From the NCBI GenBank assembly GCA_030765065.1, contig CM060976.1:59442539-59506538 (forward strand): a stretch of 64,000 bases of DNA. The letters run 5' to 3'. The translations under genes were made by a program, and so were the position numbers. Of the stretch, positions 1 through 10,889 are shown in pieces. Under the pieces are notes generated by a model that was not told where the DNA came from, made no database searches, and saw only the letters and a list, made by a program, of their open reading frames with translations. Origin of the DNA: Deroplatys truncata. Lineage: Eukaryota; Arthropoda; Insecta; Mantodea; Mantidae. Numbering within the stretch: the stretch's first letter is position 1; every line of letters starts with the position of its first letter.

Positions 1-926
1 ACTGACAGAGAACCGCCGACATTTGAAGAGAGTCGTAAAGAGTAATAGGCAGACATCTATCCAGACCATCACACAGGAACTCCAAACTGCATCAGGATCC
101 ACTCCAAGTACTATGACAGTTAGGCGTGAGGTGAGAAACCTTTGATTCCATGGTCGAGCGGCTGCTCATAAGCCACACATCACGCAGGAAAATGCCAAAC
201 GACGCCTCGCTTGGTGTAAGGAGCGTCAACCTTACACGATTGAACAATGGCAAAACATTGTGTGGAGTGACGAATCACGGTACACAATGTGGCGATCCGA
301 TGGAAGGGTGTGAGCATGACGAATGCCCGGTGAACGTTATCTACCAGCGTGTGTAGTGCCAAGAGTGAAATTCGGAGGTGGTGGTGTTATGGTGTGATCG
401 TGTTTTTTCTGGAGGGGGCTTACACCCCTTGTTGTTTTGTGTGGCACGGTCACAGCGCAGATCTACATTGATATTTTAAGCACCTTCTTGCTTCCTACTG
501 TTGAAGAGCAATTCGGGGATGGTGATTGCATCTTTCAACATGATCGAGCACCTGTTCATACTGCACGGACTGTGGCGTAGTGGTTACACGACAATAACGT
601 CCCTGTAATGGACTGGCCTGCACAGAGTCCTGATTTGAATCCTATAGAACACCTTTGGGATGTTTTGGAACGCCGACTTCCTGCCAGGTCTCACCGACCT
701 ACATCGATACCTCTCCTCAGTTCCGCACTCCGTGAAGAATGGGCTGCCATTCCCCAAGAAACCTTCCAGCACCTGATAGAAAGTATGCCTGCGCGAGTGA
801 ACGCTGTCATCAAGGCTAATGGTGGGCCAACACCATATAGACTTCCAGCATTACCGATGGAGGGCGCCACCAACTTGTACGTAATTTTCAGCCAGGTTTC
901 CGGATACTTTTGATAACGTAGTGTAT
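1..926 (+). mobile_element. Tc1-like DNA transposon, 5' end outside the window
   Basis: The transposon is cut by the window start. Its right end carries the inverted-repeat motif CCGGATACTTTTGA at about 900-914, typical of Tc1-family termini, and seems to finish at the TA at 925-926, the usual Tc1 target duplication. The left terminus is not in view, so element length and the matching repeat cannot be checked. The transposase frame fills nearly the whole visible part. Confidence 0.85.
2..913 (+). pseudogene. Tc1-family transposase (DD34E), killed by stop codons
   Basis: This encoded the cut-and-paste enzyme of a Tc1 transposon. Reading one frame from base 2 to the stop at 911-913 gives a continuous Tc1-like protein: HTH remnants (RRHLKRVV), first catalytic Asp in VWSDESR (269-271), the GGGGVMVW-type motif, second Asp in FQHDRAPVHTA (542-544) and the Glu in SPDLNPIEHLWD. 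I count 34 residues between second Asp and Glu, the Tc1 DD34E spacing. No frameshift is needed anywhere. The frame is broken only by in-frame stops: one after REVRNL, two near 330, one in GVMV*S near 400 and one at 578-580. Several stand where the family has Trp, as expected for G-to-A or C-to-T change. The N-terminus lies before the window. Confidence 0.9.
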
Positions 927-1494
927 AAAGTGGTGTACCTTAACTGACAGACTGCTAATGTAGTAAGTCTAGTTAAAAACTATAGTAACCTTTGCCACTG
1001 GGCATGCACCAGTGAGAAAATACCTACATATAATAGAAGGTTTCAGGGCAGCACGGCTGTAGATTATGCACGTCTGAAACTGAAACAGCCTATCATACAT
1101 TTGCCCCTGTGAAGCTTTAGCACCAGGGAGATATAACATATTTGGGAAACTTTATGGAACCAGAGGACTACTGCCCAACATACTATTGGGCCTGGGTAAT
1201 CTGGTGAAGGACACAGGACTGGTGTGAAGGGGTAGCAATCATTTAAGGGTTAGCACAATAAGCCTTTAGGCTTGAGTGCAACCGAAGCTTTTGCAAACGG
1301 GCCCTAGTCCACGGAAATGTATGTTTGTATTCATGTTATGTTATTCAATATATATTTTTGCTTAGGAATGATTTAAAATTAAGCAAGAAGTGTTTAGCTA
1401 TATAAAAATGCGGAAAGCATATTCAAAGTTTATTAGTATTAACAAGATCTAAACAGCCTGGTATTCCTATTCATATTTTTTTCTGGCAGTTATA
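927..1494. other. Anonymous DNA
   Basis: No convincing reading frame or known repeat. The stretch 1020-1320 is somewhat less AT-rich than its surroundings and could be an unrecognised old retroposon, but nothing identifies it. Confidence 0.4.
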
Positions 1495-1835
1495 CTTTAC
1501 TTTTATATCTCTCCTACACGTTAATCGTAAAAGAATTTATTTTTCTATCTACTTCATGTAAACAGGTTTTAAGATATGGTTTCTATGCAGATACAAGGGA
1601 GGATAGCTAAATCTTTAAAGGGTAGGTAACTATATGATAACTTTTGAGATTCTAAACATTTTATATGACATAACCTTAAAAAATGTAAAAGTATGGAAAA
1701 ATGAGAAACAGTCATGAAAGTCTCAAATGGTTAATGCTACAAAGATTGGCTAATTGTGTGTTTTAACGACATCTAAACTTTTGTGTGGCAAGTTTCGTCT
1801 ATCTCTAATGATTCTCCAGTTAATAAATTACTACT
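1495..1835 (+). repeat. GTAGAGAAAGT-family repeat, 5' fragment
   Basis: Matches the 5' half of the dominant repeat family of the window: the TATTTTTCTATCTACTTCAT block, then ATGCAGATACAAGGGAGGATAG, then pieces of the central part near 1745-1830. It lacks the 3' half. Compare the fuller copies at 31006 and 53620. Confidence 0.65.
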
Positions 1836-2083
1836 AAAACCATTCAATTCTACCTCTTGAATTACAGTGCGCTACCTCTGCTCTCTATGGAGGACTCGAA
1901 TCGTGAAAACGTTCAGATATAGGAGCGAGGTATGGCAGCACCCAGTACGTGTAGAGGAATTCCCCCAAAAATGCAGCTGCTATGGCTCAAGGTTATCGGG
2001 AGGTCGGCGCCGGGCAGTCGGAGAGAAACAAAGATAAGTAGCGCTCGAGAGCGTAAACACCAGAAGCGCTGTGGGCAAATAAC

Positions 2084-2178
2084 CAGAATTTTCTGGAAGT
2101 TTCTTCCAGCCCCTCTTCCAGAACGTGTGTCGAGATAGTTCTAAAATGCTTTGTGGAATATTGCACTTGCTATATAAG
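2084..2178 (+). promoter_or_regulatory. Heat-shock-type promoter: HSE array plus TATA box
   Basis: Bases 2085-2104 contain four perfectly phased 5-bp units, nGAAn-nTTCn-nGAAn-nTTCn (GAA 2086, TTC 2091, GAA 2096, TTC 2101). This is the arrangement bound by heat shock factor trimers. A further TTC-cc-GAA pair follows at 2116-2123, and a strong TATATAAG box lies at 2171-2178, about 70 bp downstream of the array. The expected transcription start is near 2200. No HSP70, small HSP or other coding sequence is recognisable downstream, so the promoter looks orphaned. It could belong to a non-coding stress transcript, a transposon LTR, or a relic of a heat shock gene. The match to the HSE rule is seen directly; function is inferred. 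Confidence 0.6.
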
Positions 2179-3464
2179 CGAGTGTTCTCGCGAAAGTCAA
2201 TGAGTTAATGAGCAAGAATGCTATTTTAGTGCGACGGGAGGCTCCTCTCCTTGCGAGTTTGAGACGACTGCCGTGATGTGCAGTGGAGATTCAAGAAGTC
2301 TTGTGTTCGACTCCCTAGCGAGTGAGTCCGGAAGAATTGACTACGTCGTGCATATTGCATTATGTCGTTACGTCAGAAAGGAAACTGAAGTGACGGGGAA
2401 ATTTAACTAGTTCACTTTCACACTAAGTGAAGTCCCCTTGAAATTTAACTAGACAAAAACAGCGAAGTGATGTTGAGAACTAGGGAACTGGACAAAGTCA
2501 TATTGTACAGAAAACACACAAGTCAAGCAAACTGCACCTTGATTTCAGTGCGTGAATACTGGGTTTCATATATACAATAATCCAGCCAACGAAAAGTAAA
2601 AGTTCAATGAAAATGTTAGATCATTAAGAACACCATAGTGACACAAAGGTGCATATATAAATATTTACATTGTTTTACTATAAAACCTGTAACAAACACT
2701 TAAGGAAAGAACAAAGGTTTGGGAGAAATCTGCAGTATACAAATTTAGCGTGACGTATGCCTCGGCAGCAACTCGTTCCCCCTCACATAACACACTGAGC
2801 AATGTGTTAACAGCCAAGTTTAAAAATGCAGAATAAAGACTTCAAATAGAATCTAACCGCAACTCTTTAATGAATCCTATTATTAGCAATTTACATAAAG
2901 TTTGATCATTAACAATCTAAATAAATAATGTTACAATTTATGTAAACTCTGGGACTTAAACAAATTAAATACGCTCTGAACTCTATGTAATGAATCATTT
3001 AAATAGACTGTAAATGTTTAACAGTTTACATAATCTCTCGGGATATTGAATACCAAGAATAAAACAATGCACACTAATTGAAGCCAGAAAAGAGAATGTC
3101 AATATTTAAACTGCTCCAATAGAAATACAAATATGACCCGTTTAACGTGTGTGGCACCGCAAAAGCATTCTCTTATGTTCAATAATCACAAAATGCAACG
3201 CAATCCCAAGTAATGGCCACAGTGAAATAGCCTTGGGGTCACAAATGGAATACGTCGACTACGCCATTAAGGAAACTCACCCGAGATCCATACACTTCAG
3301 CCTTCGAGAAAGAAAACAACTCGAGGTAAACCCAACCCGTCTGAAGCTGAAGACGCGACAGTAAAGCGAACAAACGTGAAGATAAACAAATACAGCCACA
3401 CCGCTCACGGAGAAAATCTGCACTACGGACTGCTCAACGTATACCTTATTATTCATGCCAATAT
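2179..3464. other. Region downstream of the heat-shock-type promoter; no coding sequence recognised
   Basis: 2180-2420 is less AT-rich than the rest and would be the leader of any transcript from the promoter. A 13-base motif GAAATTTAACTAG occurs twice (about 2398 and 2440), framing the near-palindrome TTCACTTTCACACTAAGTGAA. The remainder to 3464 shows no convincing gene; a possible polyadenylation signal AATAAA lies near 2833. Confidence 0.35.
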
Positions 3465-3770
3465 CTTAAACATATGATTATGTTAATTAATAAAACTCGA
3501 GTCATTTTTGACAAAATCAGAAACAAAGGAAAATATCCGTATGAAGAATGGTTTAGGTTGGAAGGGGGGTTCTTTAAATTCTTCCTAATGTAGGCTTCAT
3601 ACTTTTCATTCTTGAGTTAGCACAATTTTAAAAAAAAAATAGATTTGTATTATACAGAGGGCCTCCAAACAGATATATCCGTAGACATCCTGCTATCAAA
3701 GTTTGAGCTTTGAGTGGAGTAGAATGCATCCTTTATCTATCATAGGTACTGGGAGAGGAAATAAAAAACA
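3465..3770 (+). repeat. GTAGAGAAAGT-family repeat, internally deleted copy
   Basis: Begins in the ATCTTAAACATATGATT block of the family, continues through the CATTTTTGACAAAAT region, then passes to the 3' end (GAGGGCCTCCAAACAGATAT at about 3658 and the degenerate tail GGGAGAGGAAATAAAAAA near 3750-3768). Confidence 0.6.
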
Positions 3771-4739
3771 TGGGGGGATTGCAAACTTTCAAGCATTATC
3801 GTTTAATGTCGCACTCACACTTCGTATATGGAATATTTCGAAAAGGGCTTGTAATCAAAATCGCTAGAGCTGGTACTGAGAAAATAAAGATAATGCAAAA
3901 CTTCCAGTAAAGGAAGTTTGTACAAGAGAATTTTGTGAACATATTCAAGTTTCATCCAAACAACAGCGAATATCTCAGAAATGGTTTATAACATGTAAGA
4001 TTTTATTCGATATCAACTGTATATTTTGACAGAATGACACTTTTTCCTGTGTTAAATATTCCTCCTAATTATTTAGAATTATAAAAGTAGAATCAGACTG
4101 AACAGGACTTCACAAAAATATTCAAGGCTTTATTCGCGACAGTAACTCAAACGTATAATACTTTAATAAAAATCGTTTATCCTATTTCTGAAAAAAATAT
4201 AAAGATTACGAAAGGTTTTTCATGTAGCTTATAGTTATTTTAGAATCCTCTTTTTTTCCCGACTGACACAGAAGAACATACTGGTGGTGATAGGAAGTAG
4301 AAAATCTTAAAACTATTGTGTTTTTTAAAATCGTTACTTAAAATTGTTACGCAATTTTTTTTTCAGGACGAGTAAGATGCAACACCTAAATATGGAATAT
4401 CGAAATAAATCATGAAAAAATTACGCTTTCCTGCTGTTATGCAAAATATTTTGTTTTATACCCTATCGAAATACTTTATGTATTGATTAAATATCGTACT
4501 GCACATTATGTTGAACATGGACGCAGTCACATCCTTCATATGCTCAGTGCAGGGCGAATAATAAAGATATTGATTAAACAGTTGAAGGGAGTAGTAAAAG
4601 GTTGGTGATGGAGTACGGGAGTAAGTGAACGGAAGATTCAATTTGGAGTACTGGTTTGGAGAAGAAAAATTCTGAAATTCCGGATAGTATGAAACAAAAC
4701 ACTTAGAAACTAATATCCCAGAATTTAAACAGCAAACCT
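3771..4739. other. Anonymous DNA with faint GTAGAGAAAGT-family traces
   Basis: Short pieces near 3965-4030 and 4140-4250 resemble the central part of the repeat family (ATATCTCAGAAATGG, TTTAATAAAAATCGTTTA). The rest holds no recognised feature. Confidence 0.35.
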
Positions 4740-5530
4740 TCTTACTTTCTGTCACCTAGCTTCAGTAGGTAAGAGGAAGTATTGTATTCTACAGAAATTC
4801 GATGTACAAATATAACCAAAAATAGATGTTTTGAGGCCGCCTAATAAGAATGCTTTTTAGAAAAAGGTTCATTTGTGCAGACGCGAGAGCGGGTGAGTAA
4901 CTGTGGATAGCGTGAGTCAAAACCAAAAAAACCGATAAATACCATACTTTATATTTATACTCAGTATTTTCCAATGATGCGACATGAGAATCTTCAAGAA
5001 AATTGAATATTTTACTTGAAACATTTTTGGAATTTTTTTTATTTTACAAAACTGGCTCTAACGATTTTTATTAGAGTACCACATACTTAATATCAACGCT
5101 TAGAAGAAGAATACTTAAGATATGGGCAGGATAAATAAAATTTATATCTTAAATGTTTGGGAATAACCTATTAAGTCTTCTTCATTCCAACAAAATGTTG
5201 TATGATTTTGTATAACTAGTAAGCATTAGAGATAAAAAAAAATATTATAAAAATATGCACATCTCCTTAAAACACACAATTTATTTTAAACAGCTTTTTC
5301 TGTGGCATCAGCCATTTCTAAGATATCAGTTATTATTTGTTTGAGCATTTAATAGTTTATTTTTCAGGTTCTGTCACTATTCACCTGTTTCTCGCATTGT
5401 CATAGAGTATGAATGGCTATTGATTCGGTTGTTCTATGCCCCTGGTACCTACAACGAAATACTCGTATGTAATAAAACCATTTCTACCATGTTTATTCCG
5501 ATTAACATAAGTAGACAAAAAAAAATCATA
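4740..5530 (-). repeat. GTAGAGAAAGT-family repeat, minus-strand copy
   Basis: Reads as the reverse complement of the family: the degenerate terminus TTACTTTCTGTCACC at 4743, the GTTTTGAGGCCGCC block near 4830, CAGTATTTTCCAATGATGCG near 4961, CTCTAACGATTTTTATTAGA near 5058, and ACACACAATTTATTTTAAA near 5271. It runs head-to-head into the plus-strand copy that starts near 5540. Confidence 0.75.
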
Positions 5531-6126
5531 TGTGATATATTCACACAACTTCTCTATACTCGATCTTTATTAGTGGGTATGAAAACTGCTCTTACTAAAC
5601 TTATTTTTCTATCTATTACGTTTTAATCCTTGCAGTAACAGCTATATTGCACACTAGGTAAATTCAAAGAGAACAACGATAGTCAAATGTTTAAGAACGG
5701 ACGCTATATGCTGGCTTAATATTCCATATTGTTTCCAGCAAACGCGAGAAACAATTGAATGTTGAAAGAACTTCGTGAGAACGACTAAGTAAAAAGCAAT
5801 TCGAATCTTTAATGACGGATATCTCAGGAATTATTTATGCCATAAAAAATTCATTTAAAATAAATTGTGTGTTTGAAAAATATCTGCATTTTGTGTGAAG
5901 TACGTTTTCGTCTATCGCTTAACGTTTACCAGTTACATAATATTATACAAAATTCCTTCCCAATGAAAAGGACTTTACAGGCTATTCCCAGAAAAGTCAT
6001 GATATACTTATATATTATTTGTCATGTAAATACCTTTAATATATGACATTTTAATCAAAATCGTTTGAGCCGATTTTCAGAAAACCAGAATTTTCGAAAA
6101 GTCCATTTTCATGTAAATGGTAGTTG

Positions 6127-6174
6127 TGAGGCAGTATTTTAGGCTTTTCCATACGTGAAACAATAACAATTACA
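6127..6174 (+). repeat. 5' LTR remnant
   Basis: Starts TGAGGCAGTATTTTA, identical for 14 bases to the start of the 3' LTR at 8442, and stops at CA just before the primer-binding-like site. It lacks roughly a kilobase that the 3' LTR has, including any promoter. Confidence 0.6.
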
Positions 6175-6177
6175 AAT

Positions 6178-6196
6178 TGGCGCCCAACTGCGTGGA
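6178..6196 (+). promoter_or_regulatory. Primer-binding-like site for reverse transcription
   Basis: TGGCGCCCAAC (6178-6188) directly after the 5' LTR is the core of the tRNA-Lys-type primer-binding site of many Gypsy-like and retroviral elements. It would pair with the 3' end of a tRNA to start minus-strand synthesis. The bases after 6188 diverge. Confidence 0.6.
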
Positions 6197-6511
6197 GCTC
6201 GAAGAGACAAGAATTGGCGACAACTGAAAAGAAGAGATCAACGAACATCAGAGAACTTCAGAAAACAACAGAGAACATCAGGGAACTTCTGAAAAACTTC
6301 ATAAAACTTCAGAATCATCAACAGCATCCAAGAACAGCAACAATTCGTTCAGGAGTACGAGGCACGCAGCCAACAATTGAACAACTATCTACGTGGGAAC
6401 ACCGAGTATAAAGGTTTACTAATAGCCAGAACAAAAGTCAGAAAATTCCAGTATTATATGTATATAATTGTCAAGATAGTTAAGAAAATATATTGTTATT
6501 AAGATATTTTC

Positions 6512-7747
6512 ATGCTGTTAAGAAGCGGTAAATTAAAATTGAGCAATTCCAAACCAAAAATAACAAAAGAAAATATACAAAATAAAATGGAAACAGAAAA
6601 CAATGAAAATACGGAAGTAGGAGAGGATAGGTTAGGTTAGCCAATACTGTATACAATGTAAATTTACAATCAGAGCTAGAGGAAACAAATAGGTTAAATG
6701 TAGAAGAACAGTTATCTGTAAATTCATGGGTAGGCATAGAAAAAGATAGCAGTAGTATGCAAGGTCAATAACCTTGACACATATTAGTGCAGGGAACAAC
6801 AAAAGAAGGAAACCCTGACACATCTAGCCAACAAGAGCAACAAAACTTATCACAACAAAATATTATGTGGCTTCTAAAAGCAATAACTGATAAAATAACT
6901 GAAACTTGTACAGAGCTGAGAAAAGACTTTAATAAGCTAAATGAAACTTATACAGAGTTAAGTAATAAGGTAACTGAAACTAGTACAGACATACGTAATA
7001 AATTAACTGAAACTAACACAGAGCTGAGAAAGGAAACTAATAATAAGTTAAATGAAACTAGTACAGAGCTGAAAACAGAGTTAAATGAACTACCAGAAAC
7101 TAGTCAGGAAACTGAAGAAATAGAAAAAGCAAATGCAAAAGCAATAAAAGAAACAAATACAGGGCAGGGACAAGTAAAGTCAATGATAGATGAAATTAAA
7201 TACAAAGTACAGGAAAGTAGCAAAGAAATTGATAAATTCAGAAATAGTTTTGAAAATTTAAGTACCAAAGGTAAATGCAAATGTAACTAATTCTGTAAAT
7301 TCTAATCAAATGCATGATAATAACGCAAATGCAGAAAGAAGTGTATCACCTATGTTAACTAATAATACAACAGACGCTACTGATGTTTACATAGCATCAG
7401 CCTCTCAAACACAACACGATAATGATGACACACATGTGCGTGTACCAAATCAGATGTCAAACTATTATTCTGTGCTAAATTACCATTACCTTATTTTATT
7501 GCTTCCTCAAGTCCAGTAGAATTTATACATGATTTAGTAGAATATTTTGAATTAAAAAATGTGCCTGAAGCATTAAAAATGATACTTGTTAGAAAATGCT
7601 TGGACAACAAAACCTTAAAATGGTTACATATGCTAGCAGACAGTAAAATGAGTTTTGAAAGATTTAGAGCTTTAATCAAGAATAAGTTTTGGAATACAAC
7701 TGTGCAGCATAAGCTTATGGCAAGTCTAAAAGTCTGTGGCATAAGAT
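6512..7747 (+). pseudogene. Gag polyprotein of a Gypsy-like retrotransposon, several frameshifts
   Basis: The likely start at 6512 reads MLLRSGK, a beginning seen in other Gypsy-like gags; it runs to about 6640, then the frame shifts. A second stretch (about 6640-6770) and a third (6778-7287) follow. The third is a striking coiled coil built of near-identical 11-residue units of the form ETxTELxNKLT (about 6900-7090). A fourth (about 7490-7747) reads PVEFIHDLVEYFELKNVPEA and then KWLHMLADSKMSFERF, the look of a retrotransposon capsid domain. No CCHC knuckle or pol follows. Gag would form the particle that packages element RNA. The scattered shifts and stops show it is dead. Confidence 0.65.
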
Positions 7748-8302
7748 AAAAAGAAAATAAAGTATGTAGGTTATGTGTGGCACAAAAATAAAAAGAAAAT
7801 AAAGATCAGGAAGATAAAAGGGGAAAGCAATGCAATAAAAAAAGTATAATAATATGTTTACTAAATGTAACCAATTGTCAATATAGCAAAAGAGAGTTTG
7901 GATAAAAACAATATGTAATAGAAGAAAATCCATTGTTATTAAGAAAACCATAATAAATCTGAATAGTAACTGCATTTATATTGCATAAGGTATAAATTGT
8001 TAGAAATTGTAAGAAAATAATACAAATTTTTTTTAAGAAATAAGTTGTAAAGAAAGGGTAAGAAGTGTAAACATGCCTAATTAAATGTTAAATGTATAGC
8101 AAATAAAATGCTTAAAAGTGACTATATTAGTGAATAAATAAACTTCACTCAGGTCACTGAAAACCAGATCATTAACCTTACACCAGGTCATTGACCTTAA
8201 AGTGTCAAACAAGTGGAAGAACAAAATATAAAGTATTCTGCTATACACGAGTGTAGTGAAAAACTAGTGTTAAATACAAGTGACAGTGAAAAAAATAGGA
8301 GT

Positions 8303-8304
<2 letters not shown>

Positions 8305-8334
<30 letters not shown>
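8305..8334 (+). repeat. (AAT)n microsatellite
   Basis: About ten AAT units between gag and the 3' LTR of the retrotransposon. Confidence 0.95.
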
Positions 8335-8340
<6 letters not shown>

Positions 8341-8426
8341 GGTTATTTTTCTTTCTTTTAGGAGACTTTCAGAAAATATTTAAAAGTTAAAAAATAAACA
8401 AAAAAAGAACATTTTTTAAATATTTC

Positions 8427-8440
8427 AAAAAGGGGGCAAT
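8427..8440 (+). promoter_or_regulatory. Polypurine tract of the LTR retrotransposon
   Basis: AAAAAGGGGGCAAT directly precedes the LTR start at 8442, the position and composition of a plus-strand primer tract. Confidence 0.6.
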
Positions 8441-8441
8441 T

Positions 8442-9538
8442 TGAGGCAGTATTTTTATGACTTAAATAATTTCAGTCTAATTATATAATATGTAAATTCA
8501 ATAACAGCCCACCTTGAAGCAATATGTGTATATATTAATTTGTAAAATGCATGTAACAGTCATTGCATATGCTTTTATTATTGTATCCATGTGTAATAAT
8601 ATTATGTGAATATATTACGTAATTTAATAATGTAGGAGCTGTGAGAATAATAAGTTTAAAGTTGCTAACAATGATAACCTTGGGTCAATAATGAGTAAGA
8701 AAGTTTAGCAGTACTACTTGTGATTCTTGGAGTAACAATAATGTAATTTTAGTGACAGTTTATAAAAATAGCCAATCAACAACCAGAAAAAGCTTTAATT
8801 AAATGAGGGTATTCTATTGGAGTAGGATTAGCCAATCAGAAACTGAAATATAGCCAAATTTACAAATCTAGAATTCAATTGCCTGCAGACAGTGATTGTA
8901 GCCGGATGCGTGATGCGTCCTGGAAAGATTTTATACGTATTTTGTATCACTCAAAAATAGTTTACGTGTTAAAAGTGCAACTATTAAATAAAAACATCTC
9001 ACAGCTCTCTCTCGATATCAGTGAAGTGTTAAATAAGTTTATGTAATAAAAAGTGTAATTAATTAATAAAAAAATCTCACAGCTCTCTATATCAGTGAAG
9101 TGCTATTTAAATCGTATCAAGTATTAATAAAAGGAGTTAAGTAAAATTATAATACGTGCAAGCCTACATTCTTGTTGCATCACACCCTGCCAAGATATCC
9201 ATGTCTCTAAAATAAATACTGACGCAGCCGAGGCAAACATAAATATATAATATTTAAAGAAACAGTTTAATTACAAAGTTAATATTTTTTTTAACACTTG
9301 GAGCAAAGGCCACCTGAAAGTACACTTGGGGCGAAGGCTACCGGAAACTGTTTACTATACGTGCGGTTGCAACTACTACAGTTGCTCCCCAACAGTTCAA
9401 ATATAATACAACTCCTTCAATACAAACTACTTCAAATTGATGCCCAAAGTGTGGTGCAAACAACGTAAATACAATAACTATTTCAAATTGGCTCCCAAAG
9501 CGTGGGGAAAATAAGAATACAACAAAACATCTTCTTCA
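8442..9538 (+). repeat. 3' LTR with PBS-like tandem units near its end
   Basis: Begins TGAGGCAGTATTTTT after the purine tract and ends CA at 9538 before the GTTG duplication, about 1.1 kb. A duplicated block around AAAAATCTCACAGCTCTCT lies near 8990-9010 and 9067-9090. From about 9297 on there are five degenerate units resembling the element's own primer-binding region (TTGGAGCAAAGG, TTGGGGCGAAGG, TTGCTCCCCAAC, TTGATGCCCAAAG, TTGGCTCCCAAAG). It is therefore uncertain whether the true LTR ends near 9180 and the rest is leader-derived. Confidence 0.55.
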
Positions 9539-9794
9539 GTTGGGGTAGCAGGATTTTCTTTAAAATCTCCACGTCACATCCTTGGGAGAATATTGAACTT
9601 TAATACTAAGTTTGGTATTTATCCTTTCGTTTTTCAGTTATACTGTTCACAAGCACACAGACACACGGACATGTTTCCAAAAATGCCTTATTTGTATACA
9701 GATGGCTCAAAAACATCGGTATCAAATATTTGAGTGAAATTGAATACCTTCTCTACCTGCTAGGTATGTGGTAGAGAAAGTAAAAATATGTGTT

Positions 9795-10045
9795 CCATTC
9801 ACGTAAATTTCTCAATTCTCTTTCGCTTATTAGTGGATATACAAGTTATTCTTACAAGGTTTATTTTCCTACTTACTTCATTTTAATCGAAATAAACCTT
9901 TGTAGTAATAGATAAATTACATATTTCCTTACAGATGCAAAGGGGATGGGGCTAGTCAAATGTTTTAGAGCGGACGCTACACGCTGGCTTTAAAACTACT
10001 CCATTCTCTTTCCACGACATAGCGAAAAGCTATTGAAAATCGAGA
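9795..10045 (+). repeat. GTAGAGAAAGT-family repeat, 5' third
   Basis: Contains the family's TTATTAGTGGATATACAAG, CTTACTTCATTTTAATCGA and GGACGCTACACGCTGGC blocks, then is cut off near 10045, just before the next copy. Confidence 0.7.
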
Positions 10046-10079
10046 AAAATTTACAAAAAAAGATCTGAAGTGCTACACT

Positions 10080-10885
10080 CACATGATTATCTCTACTCTT
10101 GTACAAACTATTTTTACAAACGCTTATTCTCCATATGCTTCATGTTAATTCAGATGTTAATCTTATTGCTAATTTTCTTGTAGGTGTACGGGGAATATGG
10201 TAGGCTTTAAGCAATAGTCAAACCTTTTAAGAGCTGGTTGCTATGTGGTGCATTTCATTCTCTTTGTATGTCTAGGACAAAAAATGAATAACGAATTCCC
10301 ATTTGAGAAAAAGTATTAGAAAATTTAAGAGAATAACAAGCAATATCTTGAAAATGGTGCACTCAACAAAAAAATGTATATGATATAAATTGTGTATTTT
10401 AATGCGATCTACATTTTTCGTGCAGTAAAATTTTGTATATCTCTTATGGTTTACCAGTTATGCAAACGTCGTTCACAATCAAGAATACTTTTGTAGACAT
10501 TCCCAGAAAATTCGAGATATACATTTCATTTGTCATGAAAATATCTTAAACATATGATATTTTAATCAAAATCGTTAGAGCCATTTTTGAGAAACTAAAA
10601 TTTTCGAAAAATGTTCCATGTAAAGGGTAATCTGGGGTGGGGGATTTTCTTGAAAACCTTCGTATCGCATCTCTGGAAGATACTGAACCTAAATACCAAG
10701 TTTGGTGTTTTTCCGACTGTTCGTTTCTGAGTTATGCTGTTCACAGACACACACACAGACATTTTTCCAAAAATGCTTTTTTTGGATTCAGGGGTCTCAA
10801 AATTTATATTTCCGGTGAAATCTTGGTATCGAATTTTTGGGTAGAATACAATCCTTCCCCTACTTACTATATGTAGTAGAGAAAG
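10080..10885 (+). repeat. GTAGAGAAAGT-family repeat, near-complete copy
   Basis: Starts with the degenerate terminus CATGATTATCTCTACTC and ends ATGTAGTAGAGAAAGTAATA. All family blocks occur in order, including the CA-rich site at about 10740-10760. Short open frames across it are not conserved between copies and are not genes. Confidence 0.85.
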
Positions 10886-10889
10886 TAAT

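Larger units (their letters stand above)
6127..9538 (+). mobile_element. Gag-only Gypsy-like LTR retrotransposon
   Basis: A 3.4-kb insertion with TG...CA ends and a 4-bp target duplication GTTG inside an older repeat. It has a primer-binding-site-like sequence (6178-6188), a decayed gag region (6512-7747), a purine-rich tract (8427-8440) and a 3' LTR starting TGAGGCAGTATTTTT at 8442. The 5' LTR begins with the same TGAGGCAGTATTTT but is only about 48 bp, so it has lost most of its length. No protease, reverse transcriptase, RNase H or integrase frame is present between gag and the 3' LTR, so the copy could only move with proteins supplied by a relative. The Gypsy-like assignment rests on the gag start and primer type. 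Confidence 0.75.
5540..9783 (+). repeat. GTAGAGAAAGT-family repeat split by an LTR retrotransposon
   Basis: The 5' part (about 5540-6126) ends inside the family block CATGTAAATGGTAGTTG. The family resumes at 9539 with GTTGGGGTAGCAGGATTTTC and finishes at 9783 with TGGTAGAGAAAGTAAAAA. Joining 6126 to 9543 restores the continuous family sequence seen in other copies. The interruption is therefore a younger insertion, and GTTG at 6123-6126 and 9539-9542 is its target duplication. Confidence 0.8.

Noticed and set aside
2179..2420. HSP70 coding start after the heat-shock promoter
   Set aside because: No frame resembling the conserved HSP70 N-terminus follows on either strand.
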